NCBI GenBank assembly: GCA_016703605.1
Contig: JADJBU010000026.1
Span: 62,001 to 126,000, forward strand
Reading direction: 5' to 3'
DNA from: Candidatus Villigracilis adiacens
Lineage (GTDB): Bacteria > Chloroflexota > Anaerolineae > Anaerolineales > Villigracilaceae
DNA: 64,000 bases
The notes beneath the pieces were generated by a model. That model worked only from the letters and a program-made list of their open reading frames with translations, was not told the DNA's origin and did no database searches. Numbering within the stretch: the first letter of the stretch is position 1; each line of letters starts with the position of its first letter. Position numbers and translations under genes: made by a program. This document shows positions 26,657 to 35,127 of the stretch, one piece after another.

Positions 26657-27547
26657 ATGCGCAAACATCACACATTCGCAGGTCTCATTTCCGGTCTCGC
26701 CGCCGCCTCGATCTGGGGCGGCATGTACGTTGTCTCCAAGGTGGTATTGGAGGTCATCCCGCCATTCACTTTGCTTTTGATCCGCCTCGTGATGGGGGCG
26801 ATGGCGCTCGGCGCGGTCATATATTTTCGGAGGCAAAACTCTGAAAACAAGAGAGGTTTTACAAAAGAATTATTCTGCAAAAGTTTCCTTGTCGGCGTGG
26901 TTGGATATGGGATTTCGCTCGGCTTTCAATTCGTGGGGACAAAACTCTCCACGGCATCGAACGGTTCGCTGGTTACGTCCGCAACGCCCGCCTTCGTTTT
27001 GCTGTTCGCACCCTTCCTGCTCGGTGAAAAAACCACCACCCGCCGCATCGTCGCTCTTGTCATATCATCGTTGGGGGTTTTGGCGGTCATCGATCCGCGC
27101 AATGCGGAATTATCGCCTTCATTGTTTTGGGGAAATATGAGCCTGCTTGCCGCGGCGCTGACCTGGGCGCTGTATTCTGTTCTGGTGCGCAAGGTTTCGC
27201 AAACCCAGGACCTGCTTATCTCCAGCGCCGTCATGCTGCTGGGCGGAATCCCCTCCAGCCTGGCGCTCTCCATCTGGGAGGTCAATACGGTCGGCATCGG
27301 AGAGATCACCCCCGGCATCATCGGCGGATTGCTTTTCCTCGGAATCATCTCGACCGCCATCGCCATGTTCCTGTGGAATTACGCCTTTGCAGAACTGCCC
27401 GCCGCTGTGGCGTCGTTGACCTTCTTTGCCCAGCCTGTGGTTGGGACCCTGCTCGGCTGGTTCTTCCTGGCGGAAGCAATTACGCCATTATTCATCATCG
27501 GCGGGGTGTTGATCGGGGTTGGGATTCTAATCGCTTCGAGGGAGTGA
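26657..27547 (+). CDS. DMT-superfamily (EamA) transporter
   Basis: 296 residues, ten transmembrane helices in two EamA repeats (about 5-140 and 155-290). Diagnostic pieces are SIWGGMYVVSKVVLEVIPPFTLLLIRL in the first helix pair, LVTSATPAFVLLFAPFLLGE in the first half and a matching ASLTFFAQPVVGTLLGWFFLAE in the second. Members export metabolites or amino acids; substrate not readable. A second, distinct EamA gene is at 49618. Confidence 0.88.
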   Translation: MRKHHTFAGLISGLAAASIWGGMYVVSKVVLEVIPPFTLLLIRLVMGAMALGAVIYFRRQNSENKRGFTKELFCKSFLVGVVGYGISLGFQFVGTKLSTASNGSLVTSATPAFVLLFAPFLLGEKTTTRRIVALVISSLGVLAVIDPRNAELSPSLFWGNMSLLAAALTWALYSVLVRKVSQTQDLLISSAVMLLGGIPSSLALSIWEVNTVGIGEITPGIIGGLLFLGIISTAIAMFLWNYAFAELPAAVASLTFFAQPVVGTLLGWFFLAEAITPLFIIGGVLIGVGILIASRE

Positions 27548-27587
27548 AAGGCTTGCAGCGCTGAGGCGGATACCGGTCAGGAAAGAA

Positions 27588-27618
27588 GCGGATGCAGAAG
27601 GGGAGATTCTGCATCCGC
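27588..27618. repeat. Perfect 12-bp inverted repeat between convergent genes
   Basis: GCGGATGCAGAA (27588-27599), seven-base loop, then its exact complement (27607-27618). It lies 40 bases after the EamA stop and before the convergent pyruvate kinase stop. No T run follows, so it may be a bidirectional factor-assisted terminator or mRNA-end stabiliser. Confidence 0.55.
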
Positions 27619-27711
27619 CAGGAAAATGCCCGGGAGGGGTCTTCCATCCCCATTAATTGACCTTACCGTAATACGACTAAGCGCCCGAGGGTTGGAGAAA
27701 ATCTTCGATGC

Positions 27712-29184
27712 CTATTTTTTATCCGCGAGTTTGCGCGCCAACTTTACCGTGGCATCGGCGCCGACGGCGTGCAGCAGGGCCATGTTGGGCGGGCGCTGTT
27801 CGCCGATGGGGAATCCGCAGACGAGCACCACCTGCTGCCCGGGGGTGATGCCCGATTTCAACAGCACGGAATCGACCTCGGAAAGCATATCGTCCATGGT
27901 TTGCGCAAACTGGACGAGATGCGGGCGCACTCCCCACAGGAATGCCAGTTGGTTGTAGGTTTCCTCCTCGGGCGTGAAGGCGAGGATCTGCTTCGACGGG
28001 CGCGCCTTGGACATCAACCAGGCGGAGCGTCCGCGCATGGTGAAGACGGAGACGGCTTCGACTTCGGGATCGCTGGCAAGCGCGTTGGCTGCCCGGGCCA
28101 TCGACGCCGCGTCGCTCTCGCCCAAGCCTGCCCGGCCGTCTTGACGGGTTCCCCACTCTTTGAAATGCGACTCGGCTTCCAACACGATGCGCGACATCAT
28201 TTCAACCGAGAGATGCGGGTACTCTCCAGAGGCGGTTTCAGCGGAGAGCATGACGGCGTCGGTGCCGTCGAAAACCGCATTCGCCACGTCTGAGGCTTCG
28301 GCGCGGGTCGGAAGCGGGTTTTGAATCATGGATTCGAGCATTTGGGTGGCGGTGATGACGAGTTTGGCGCGGCTGTTTGCGGCGCGGATGATCGTCTTTT
28401 GCAGGGACGGCACGCGTTCGGGGGGCAGTTCCACGCCCAGGTCGCCGCGCGCCACCATGACGCCGTCGACAACGTCCAGAATTTCATTCAACTCATTCAG
28501 GGCTTCGGGTTTTTCGAGTTTTGCGATGAGAAGCGGTTCGCGCTTTCCGGCGGAGTATTCGCGGATCGCTTCCCGCACCGTTTTCACATCTTCGGCGCTG
28601 CGGACGAAAGAGATCGCAACTGCGTCCACGTTTTGTGAAATTCCGAAGGCGAGGTCGGCTTTGTCTTTTTCTGTAAAACCGGCTATACGTAATTTGACTC
28701 CCGGCAGGTTGATGCCTTTGTGCGAAAACAATGCCCCGCCCACCAAAACCCTGGCATGGACCACCCGCCCCTCCGCGGTTAAGACCTGAAGCGCGAGGCG
28801 GCCGTCGTCCAACAGGAGTTTATCGCCGTCGCGGACTGAGTCGAACAATTCTCGAAAATCCACCGGGATGATCTGATGCCCGTTCGTGGGCGGTTCGTCT
28901 TGCGTGGCATACAGGCTGACCTCTTCGCCGACCGAAAGTTGAAGCGGAGCCTCCAACCTGCCGACGCGGATCTTGGGTCCTTGTAAATCCTGGAGAATGC
29001 CGACCGGTTTTTTAAGCCGCCTGGCTGCTTCGCGGATGCGGCTCACCCGCTCGCGGTGCTGTTCATGAGTGCCGTGTGAAAAATTCAGGCGGGCGACATT
29101 CATTCCCGCATTGATGAGCGCTTCCAATTCCGCCGTCGAATCCGATGCCGGTCCGATGGTTGCTACGATCTTTACATTACGCAT
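27712..29184 (-). CDS. pyk: Pyruvate kinase
   Basis: 490 residues from the ATG at 29182-29184 (MRNVKIVATIGPASDS), preceded by AGGAAG; an upstream extension of 41 residues in the same frame is not homologous to the family. It has NVARLNFSHGTHEQH, ILQDLQGPKIRVG, LIAKLEKPEALNELNEI (catalytic Lys), MVARGDLGVELPPERV, the ATQMLESMI signature and the regulatory C-terminal domain. It converts phosphoenolpyruvate and ADP to pyruvate and ATP at the end of glycolysis. Convergent with the EamA gene. No PEP-utiliser extra domain is present. Confidence 0.96.
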   Translation of the reverse strand: MRNVKIVATIGPASDSTAELEALINAGMNVARLNFSHGTHEQHRERVSRIREAARRLKKPVGILQDLQGPKIRVGRLEAPLQLSVGEEVSLYATQDEPPTNGHQIIPVDFRELFDSVRDGDKLLLDDGRLALQVLTAEGRVVHARVLVGGALFSHKGINLPGVKLRIAGFTEKDKADLAFGISQNVDAVAISFVRSAEDVKTVREAIREYSAGKREPLLIAKLEKPEALNELNEILDVVDGVMVARGDLGVELPPERVPSLQKTIIRAANSRAKLVITATQMLESMIQNPLPTRAEASDVANAVFDGTDAVMLSAETASGEYPHLSVEMMSRIVLEAESHFKEWGTRQDGRAGLGESDAASMARAANALASDPEVEAVSVFTMRGRSAWLMSKARPSKQILAFTPEEETYNQLAFLWGVRPHLVQFAQTMDDMLSEVDSVLLKSGITPGQQVVLVCGFPIGEQRPPNMALLHAVGADATVKLARKLADKK

Positions 29185-29330
29185 TACCGAATACTTCCTG
29201 TTCAGGTTTATTTGCCTTGCATGAGTTGGGTTTCCAGCCGGGCCAGGCTGCGGGTTACCCGTCAAAGCGCCCCGATGATAGGGAAAAAGGCGGAACCTGT
29301 CAAGCAAGGGTTTTTGATTATCAGGTTAAC

Positions 29331-29368
29331 AAAAAAACAGGCGCAGAGTTACGAAACTCGGCGCCTGG
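29331..29368 (-). terminator. Rho-independent terminator of the CoA-transferase operon
   Basis: On the minus strand CAGGCGCCGAGTTTCG pairs with AACTCTGCGCCTG, and a run of seven Ts follows (plus 29331-29337). It begins 17 bases after the stop at 29385. Confidence 0.85.
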
Positions 29369-29384
29369 GTTTCTTTCTGCGCGA

Positions 29385-30698
29385 TTACAGGTAATGCAGT
29401 TCGCGTGCCTGCCGGGTGAGGTCTTCGCGGAATTGCGGGTGCGCAATGGCGATCAAAGCCTGCGCCCGCTGGCGGATGGTCTTGCCATACAGGTCGGCGA
29501 TGCCGTATTCTGTGACAATGAAGCGCACATGGTTGCGGCTGGTTACCACGCCCGCGCCGGGTTTGAGCATGGCGGTGATCTTGCTGATGGACGCGCCGTC
29601 CCGCATAACGGCGGCGCTGGGCAGGGCAATGACCGGGACGCCGCCCTTCGAACGCGACGCGCCATAGATGAAATCCAACTGCCCGCCGACGCCGCTGTAA
29701 AGTTTGGGACCGATGCTGTCGGCGCAGACCTGCCCGGTCAGGTCAACTTCGATGGCGGAGTTGACCGCCACCATCCGCTCGTTCTGGGCGATGATGAATG
29801 GGTCGTTGACGTACTCGGTCGGGTGCATTTCGACCATCGGGTTGTCGTTGACCCAATCATAGAGTTTCTGCGTACCGAGGATGAACCCGGCGACGATCTT
29901 GCCCGGGTGCAGGGATTTGCGCGCATTGGTCAGAACCCCCGCATTGACCAGGTCGATGACGCCGTCGGAGAACAATTCGGTGTGAATGCCGAGGTCGCGC
30001 TTGTCCATCAGGAATTTCAAGACCGCATCCGGGATGGAGCCGATGCCCAATTGCATGGTTGCGCCATCGGGGATGAGGGAGGCGACATGCCCGGCGATTC
30101 CCTGAATGATATTCATATCCCCTTCGGCGGTCATCTTATGTTCGGGGATGGGGTAATTCACCGGTACGATATGATTCAGGCGGCTGACGTGGATGAACGC
30201 ATCGCCCAATGTGCGCGGCATCTGTTCATTGACCTCGGCAACGATGACCCTGGCTGATTCCGCCGCAGACTTGGTCAGACCGACCTCCACGCCCAGGCTG
30301 CAAAAACCGTGTTCGTCCGGCGTCGAAACGTGGATCAATGCCACATCAATGGGTAGAATACCGCGTTTGAAAAGAAGGGGAAATTCGGAAAGCAGCACCG
30401 GGGTGAAATCGGCGCGCCCCTCCTGTACGGCTTTGCGGATGTTGGCACTGATGAACATGGAGTTCACGCGCAGGTGTCCCTCCATCTCCGGTTTGACATA
30501 ATCCGCGCCGCCGATGGTCAACGCCTGGCAGATTTCGATATCCTGCAAATCTGGCGCATGTTGAACGAGGGCAGCCAAAAGGGCTGTTGGGACCGAAACG
30601 TTCCCGGTTAGAAAGATGCGATTGCCCGACCTGACAGTCTTCTTTATGGCATCTGCCGCAGTCGTAACGCGCGATTGATAAAGGGCGGCGGCGTTCAT
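29385..30698 (-). CDS. Acetyl-CoA hydrolase/transferase family (4-hydroxybutyrate CoA-transferase-like)
   Basis: 437 residues of the family I CoA-transferase / acetyl-CoA hydrolase group. N-terminal half: GNRIFLTGNVSVPTALLAALV and LLSEFPLLFKRG. C-terminal half: QLGIGSIPDAVLKFL, HTELFSDGVIDLVNAG, NPFIIAQ-type region and FIYGASRSKGGVPVIALPS, ending in a FIVTEYGIADLYGKTIRQRAQ signature. It moves CoA between acyl groups in fermentation (acetate, butyrate or 4-hydroxybutyrate) or hydrolyses acyl-CoA. The ATG overlaps the alanine dehydrogenase stop by four bases, so the two are co-translated. Confidence 0.9.
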   Translation of the reverse strand: MNAAALYQSRVTTAADAIKKTVRSGNRIFLTGNVSVPTALLAALVQHAPDLQDIEICQALTIGGADYVKPEMEGHLRVNSMFISANIRKAVQEGRADFTPVLLSEFPLLFKRGILPIDVALIHVSTPDEHGFCSLGVEVGLTKSAAESARVIVAEVNEQMPRTLGDAFIHVSRLNHIVPVNYPIPEHKMTAEGDMNIIQGIAGHVASLIPDGATMQLGIGSIPDAVLKFLMDKRDLGIHTELFSDGVIDLVNAGVLTNARKSLHPGKIVAGFILGTQKLYDWVNDNPMVEMHPTEYVNDPFIIAQNERMVAVNSAIEVDLTGQVCADSIGPKLYSGVGGQLDFIYGASRSKGGVPVIALPSAAVMRDGASISKITAMLKPGAGVVTSRNHVRFIVTEYGIADLYGKTIRQRAQALIAIAHPQFREDLTRQARELHYL

Positions 30699-31786
30699 TC
30701 CATCACCTCCGCGCCGCCCAGCCGGACGAGATTGCGCAGTTTGCCCTGATGCGTATTGACGGCGGCTTCAATGGAAGGATCAGCCTTCATGGCGGCGTCG
30801 ATCCCATGGTTGGCGATCTCGGCGATATAGGGAAAGGCTGAATTCAGCAGGACATGGCTTGCCGTCCGCGCCACGGTGCTGGCGATGTTCGGCACGCAAT
30901 AATGCACAATCCCCTCCTCGATGAACGCCGGGTTGTCGTGCATGGTCGGGCGCGAGGTTTCCACACAGCCGCCCTGGTCGATGCTGACATCGATGATGAC
31001 GGAGCGCGGCTTCATGGCGCGGACCATGTCGCGGGTCACGATCACGGGAGCGCGCTGCCCCGATACCAGAACCGCGCCCACCACCACATCCGCAAAGGCG
31101 GTCGCCCGTTCGATGTTGCGCCGGGTCGCCATCATGGTCACCACGCCGGGTAGTTTGTCGTGAATACTTTCGAGCGCGGTCATGCTCTTGTCCAGCACGG
31201 TTACATGCGCGCCCGCCTGAAGCAATGCCCGCGCCGCAGATGTGCCCACCGCCCCGCCGCCAAGGATGACCACCTCCGCGGGCGGCACGCCCGGAACGCC
31301 GCTCAGCATGATTCCCTTTCCGCCGCGGTTGGTCTGAAGCCAGCGCGCCGCGATCTGAGCCACCATCGCGCCGCAGATCAAACTGAATTGACGCAGGACG
31401 ACCCGCCCGCCCTGCGGGTCGGTGATCTGCTCGTAAGCGAGAGCCGTGATCTTCTTTTCGAGGAGCAGGTCGATCTGGTCCTGCGACGCGGATGCAAGAT
31501 GCAAAAATCCGGCAAGGATCGCGCCTTCGTTCAACCACTCCAGCTCCTGCTTGAGCGGGCGCGATATTTTCAATAGCAGGTCTGCGCGTCCAAAAACCTC
31601 CTGCGGAGAAAAGGCGATCCGCGCCCCAGCCTTTTCATAATCCGGATCCTTGAACCCCGCGCTCGCCCCCGCATCATGCTCGACGAAAACCTGGTGCCCA
31701 AACTGGGAGAGGATCTCCACCCCGGCCGGGGAAAGACCCACGCGATACTCAAAGGGTCTGCTTTCTTTTGGAATTCCGATGTACAT
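30695..31786 (-). CDS. ald: Alanine dehydrogenase
   Basis: 363 residues, typical length. MYIGIPKESRPFEYRVGLSPAGV is the family start with the pyruvate-binding Arg and Lys. KIS and EQITD stretches, the NAD-binding VVILGGGAVGTSAARALLQAGA and the late VPNIASTVARTASHVL motif complete the match. It interconverts alanine and pyruvate plus ammonia with NAD. GGAGG precedes the ATG. The upstream 31803-31860 repeat cluster overlaps the promoter region. With the class III aminotransferases nearby it suggests active amino-acid carbon/nitrogen exchange. Confidence 0.92.
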   Translation of the reverse strand: MYIGIPKESRPFEYRVGLSPAGVEILSQFGHQVFVEHDAGASAGFKDPDYEKAGARIAFSPQEVFGRADLLLKISRPLKQELEWLNEGAILAGFLHLASASQDQIDLLLEKKITALAYEQITDPQGGRVVLRQFSLICGAMVAQIAARWLQTNRGGKGIMLSGVPGVPPAEVVILGGGAVGTSAARALLQAGAHVTVLDKSMTALESIHDKLPGVVTMMATRRNIERATAFADVVVGAVLVSGQRAPVIVTRDMVRAMKPRSVIIDVSIDQGGCVETSRPTMHDNPAFIEEGIVHYCVPNIASTVARTASHVLLNSAFPYIAEIANHGIDAAMKADPSIEAAVNTHQGKLRNLVRLGGAEVME

Positions 31787-31802
31787 AGCGCCTCCACAAA
31801 AT

Positions 31803-31860
31803 ACTTGTGTACCTGTCTACTTGTTTACGGGTATACAAGTACACAAGTAAACAAGTAGAC
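31803..31860. repeat. Interleaved inverted repeats between ald and rocD
   Basis: Two inverted-repeat pairs overlap: ACTTGTGTAC (31803-31812) with GTACACAAGT (31839-31848), and GTCTACTTGTTTAC (31815-31828) with GTAAACAAGTAGAC (31847-31860). Both pairs are perfect. They fill the 95-bp gap upstream of ald. The ACTTGT core recurs in the palindrome at 34131-34162 upstream of argF. Confidence 0.7.
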
Positions 31861-31881
31861 ACCCCCAACAGACAACTTATC

Positions 31882-33084
31882 CTATTTCATATTGAGCGTT
31901 TCCCGGATGGCGGGAAGCGCCCAATCTATCGTTTCTTTATCGATCACCAGCGGCGGCGCAAAGCGGATGACGTTATCGTGCGTCTCCTTGGCAAGGATAC
32001 CCTTCGCCTTCAACGCTTCGCAGAACCGGCGCGCGCCGCCCGCCCCGGGTTTAAGTTCCACGCCGATGAGCAGCCCCTTGCCGCGCACTTCCTTGACGTG
32101 CGGGCTGGGGATTTCGCTCAACTGCTCGACAAAATACGCGCCCAATTCCGCGGAACGCTCCGCAAGTTTTTCCTCGCGCAGCACTTTCAACGAAGCGCGA
32201 GCCACCGCCGCCGCCAGCGGATTCCCGCCGAAGGTCGAGCCGTGTTCGCCGGGCGCGAACAAGCCGAGGATGGGCTTATCCGCCAGCACGGCAGAGACGG
32301 GGTAAAAGCCGCCCGCCAGCGCCTTGCCCACGATGACAATGTCCGGGCGGACATCCTCGTGTTGGGAGGCGAAAAGTTTCCCGGTCCGGCACAGACCCGT
32401 TTGAATTTCATCCGCAACGAAAAGCACGTTATTCTTCCTGCAAAGTTCCGCGACCGATTTCAAATACCCTTCGGGCGGCATGATGACGCCCGCCTCGCCT
32501 TGAATAGGCTCCAGCAAAACCGCCGCCGTGTTGGGCGTGATCGCCTTTTCGATGGCGGCTGCGTCGCCGTATTCCACGACCACAAAGCCCGGCGTGAACG
32601 GACCGAAATCGTCGCGGTAGAGCGGCTCGGTGGAAAACGAGATGATGGTGACCGTGCGCCCGTGGAAGTTGTTCCCCGCCACGATGATCTCCGCCTGATG
32701 GCGCGGAACCTTCTTGACCTGGTATGCCCATTTGCGGGCAAGTTTGACCGCCGTCTCGACCGCCTCTGCGCCGGAGTTCATCGGCAGGGACATGTCGTAG
32801 CCTGTCATTTCGGATAATTCTTTATACAGCAAAGGCAGTTGATCGTTGCGAAAAGCCCGCGAGGTGAGCGTGACCTTCTTTGCCTGATCCAGCAGCGCCT
32901 TCAAAATTTCTGGGTGAACGTGTCCCTGATTGACAGCCGAATACGCGGAAAGACAATCGAGATATTTCCTGCCTTCCACATCGTAAACCCAGACCCCCTC
33001 CGCCTTTTCGATGACGACATCAAGCGGATGATAATTATGCGCGCCGTATTGCTCTTCGATCTTGATAAATTCTTGAGTATTCAT
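31882..33084 (-). CDS. rocD: Ornithine aminotransferase
   Basis: 400 residues of class III aminotransferase, the ornithine type: EEQYGAHNYHPLDVVIEKAEG at the N-terminus, NSGAEAVETAVKLARKW, EPIQGEAGVIMPPEGYL, ADEIQTGLCRTGK and the PLP-lysine stretch VIVGKALAGGFYPVSAV, followed by GEHGSTFGGNPLAAAVA. It converts ornithine plus 2-oxoglutarate to glutamate semialdehyde plus glutamate. It shares ornithine with the OTC encoded next to it. Both genes read the same way, separated by a repeat-filled 104-bp gap. Confidence 0.95.
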   Translation of the reverse strand: MNTQEFIKIEEQYGAHNYHPLDVVIEKAEGVWVYDVEGRKYLDCLSAYSAVNQGHVHPEILKALLDQAKKVTLTSRAFRNDQLPLLYKELSEMTGYDMSLPMNSGAEAVETAVKLARKWAYQVKKVPRHQAEIIVAGNNFHGRTVTIISFSTEPLYRDDFGPFTPGFVVVEYGDAAAIEKAITPNTAAVLLEPIQGEAGVIMPPEGYLKSVAELCRKNNVLFVADEIQTGLCRTGKLFASQHEDVRPDIVIVGKALAGGFYPVSAVLADKPILGLFAPGEHGSTFGGNPLAAAVARASLKVLREEKLAERSAELGAYFVEQLSEIPSPHVKEVRGKGLLIGVELKPGAGGARRFCEALKAKGILAKETHDNVIRFAPPLVIDKETIDWALPAIRETLNMK

Positions 33085-33110
33085 GTAATAAAATCCTGTG
33101 AGTTGTTTTT

Positions 33111-33182
33111 GAGATTAGAGATTAGAGATTAGAGATTAGAGATTAGCAATCTCAAATCTCTAATTACCAATTACCAATTACC
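33111..33182. repeat. Heptamer tandem repeats (five GAGATTA, three AATTACC) upstream of rocD
   Basis: Five perfect GAGATTA copies occupy 33111-33145 and three perfect AATTACC copies 33162-33182. Between them ATCTCTAAT-type sequence is complementary to the first array, so a hairpin can form. Both units are seven bases, a length prone to slippage. Confidence 0.85.
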
Positions 33183-33188
33183 AACATC

Positions 33189-34115
33189 CTACCCCGCCCC
33201 AAACAGCCGCGCCAAAATCGCCTTCTGGGCATGGAGGCGGTTATGCGCTTGCGGGAAGATGACGGAGTGCTTTCCATCCGCCACATCGTCGGTCAATTCC
33301 TGGCTGCGGTGGGCGGGCAGGCAGTGCATTACGATCACATCCTTGTCGGCTTCGGCAACCAGCCCCGCATTGACCTGATAGGGTGGGAAAGCCTTTTCAC
33401 GCTTCGCCGTTTCTTCCTCCTGCCCCATGCTCGTCCAGGTATCAGTGTAAATGACATGGGCTTTCTTCACGGCTTCGTGCGGGTCGCGCAAAAAGGTGAT
33501 TTTGCTTTTCGATTTTTTGGCGAGCTTCTGCCCGATCTCCACCGCTTTCGGGTCCATGTCGTAGCCTTCGGGGTTGGCAATGATAAAGTTCCAGCCGAGT
33601 TGGGCGCAGACATGCATGAGCGAAACCGCCACGTTGTTGGCATCACCCACGTAGCTGACATTCAGCCCCTTCGATTTTTTGCCGAACTTCTCGACGATGG
33701 TCAGCGCATCTGCCATGCCCTGGCAGGGATGGTTGTAATCGCTTAAACCGTTGACCACCGGCACATCCGCCCACTTTGCCAGTTCCACCACATGCGCGTG
33801 GTCAAAAGTCCGCGCCATTAACGCCTGCACGTACCCGGAAAGCACCCGCGCCACATCCGCAATCGACTCGCGCTTGCCCAGCCCGATCTCAGCCGGGGAA
33901 AGATAGAGCGCGTCGCCGCCACAGTGGCGCATCGCCATGTCGAAGGATACGCGCGTACGCAGGCTGGGTTTCTGGAAGATCATCCCCAGCACTTTGCCTT
34001 TGAAGATGGATTTATTGCCTTTTTTGAAATATTGCTTCTTGAGTTTTACCGCCAGGTCGAGCAGGTCTTGAATTTCGTCCGATGAGAAATCGGATATTGC
34101 GATAAAGTCCTTCAT
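33189..34115 (-). CDS. argF: Ornithine carbamoyltransferase
   Basis: 308 residues from the ATG at 34113-34115, preceded by AAGGAGA; the frame extends 36 residues upstream without a ribosome-binding site. Carbamoyl-phosphate binding is by KPSLRTRVSFDMA (the STRTR-type motif). DYNHPCQGMADALTI and the ornithine-binding MHCLPAHRSQE signature are intact. It makes citrulline from ornithine and carbamoyl phosphate in arginine synthesis, or the reverse in catabolism. A perfect palindrome (34131-34162) lies 15 bases upstream of the start. Confidence 0.96.
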   Translation of the reverse strand: MKDFIAISDFSSDEIQDLLDLAVKLKKQYFKKGNKSIFKGKVLGMIFQKPSLRTRVSFDMAMRHCGGDALYLSPAEIGLGKRESIADVARVLSGYVQALMARTFDHAHVVELAKWADVPVVNGLSDYNHPCQGMADALTIVEKFGKKSKGLNVSYVGDANNVAVSLMHVCAQLGWNFIIANPEGYDMDPKAVEIGQKLAKKSKSKITFLRDPHEAVKKAHVIYTDTWTSMGQEEETAKREKAFPPYQVNAGLVAEADKDVIVMHCLPAHRSQELTDDVADGKHSVIFPQAHNRLHAQKAILARLFGAG

Positions 34116-34130
34116 AGAGTCTCCTTGTTC

Positions 34131-34162
34131 CAGTAGAACAAGTCTATAGACTTGTTCTACTG
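34131..34162. promoter_or_regulatory. Perfect 14+4+14 palindrome upstream of argF
   Basis: CAGTAGAACAAGTC, spacer TATA, then the exact reverse complement. It sits 16-47 bases before the argF ATG and covers the ribosome-binding/promoter zone. It could be an operator or form an mRNA stem. It shares the ACAAGT core with the cluster upstream of ald. Confidence 0.55.
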
Positions 34163-34224
34163 TTAGTATATCTTCATTGACCATTTTTGCCACGTCCAAA
34201 GCATCACGCAAACGGTATGACAAA

Positions 34225-35127
34225 TTACGCCATGCGCACTTTTTTCCAATACCGCATCAACCCATCGGCGCTCATGCCGACCGGGTTCGAGAGCGAGTAG
34301 GCGCGGATCACATCCATGCTGAGATTCTTCTCGCGGCTCTCCTGCTCCATGTATTGCGTAAATTCCCCGCGCAATTCTTCGATGGACGGCTCGCGCGACA
34401 TGACCCGCTCGAGCCAGCGTTCCATCTCCGCCAGCGTCTCGTCGAGCGATTGCAAATGCCAGTCCACATCGTCATAAATGCCGAAGTGGGTCGGGGCGAT
34501 GCGCGCGAATTTCATCCCCTTCAAGAGCGCCAGAGAGTCGCGCCACTTTCCAAAATGCAATTCGGGCGGCGGCATGGGCGCGCGCAAATATTGAAAACCG
34601 GGAATGCGCACCCCGCCCACGTCGCCGCTGAAACAAACATCCTCGAATACATAGGAATAATGATGTTCGGCATGACCGGGCGTGTGGACAGGGAGGAATC
34701 TCAGGTTTCCGATGACGATCTCCTCCGCTTCTTTCGGGACCTTGAGTTGATTCTGCGCCACGGGCAGGAACTCACCCCAGAGTTGATTCATCCTATCCCC
34801 GTAGATGCGCGTCGCGCTGGCGATCAGTTTTTCGGGGTTGAGCAAATGCGGCGCGCCGATGGGGTGGACGTAAATCTGCGCGCCCTGCTGCGAGAGCCAT
34901 CCCGCCGCCCCGGCATGGTCGAGATGAATATGCGTCAGCAGGACGTGGGTCAGGTCGCGGGGAGATAAGCCTTCGTTTGCCAGACCCGCTTCGAGCGCGG
35001 AAAGAGTCGAGCCGGGTCCCGCTTCCACCAGCACGGCCGCATCCCCATCCCGAATGAGATAGGATGCAATCGCCTGGGACTTCCCCTGAAAATTCAGGTC
35101 GATGAGTACGATACGGGTGTTTGCCAT
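34225..35127 (-). CDS. MBL-fold metallo-hydrolase
   Basis: 300 residues starting MANTRIVLIDLNF. The metallo-beta-lactamase zinc motif is LLTHIHLDHAGAAG (HxHxDH), with HTPGHAEHHYSY and CFSGDVGG giving later ligands and APTHFGIYDD the last His. A long helical C-terminal extension follows. The frame stays open far upstream (to 36060), but that part is antisense-like sequence inside the DUF58 gene. The real start overlaps the DUF58 gene by 34 bases. Substrate unknown; glyoxalase II-like hydrolases share this pattern. Confidence 0.9.
   Translation of the reverse strand: MANTRIVLIDLNFQGKSQAIASYLIRDGDAAVLVEAGPGSTLSALEAGLANEGLSPRDLTHVLLTHIHLDHAGAAGWLSQQGAQIYVHPIGAPHLLNPEKLIASATRIYGDRMNQLWGEFLPVAQNQLKVPKEAEEIVIGNLRFLPVHTPGHAEHHYSYVFEDVCFSGDVGGVRIPGFQYLRAPMPPPELHFGKWRDSLALLKGMKFARIAPTHFGIYDDVDWHLQSLDETLAEMERWLERVMSREPSIEELRGEFTQYMEQESREKNLSMDVIRAYSLSNPVGMSADGLMRYWKKVRMA

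Noticed and set aside
29145..30257. A 370-codon forward frame over pyk/CoA-transferase
   Set aside because: Both reverse-strand genes have full family motifs; the forward product has none.
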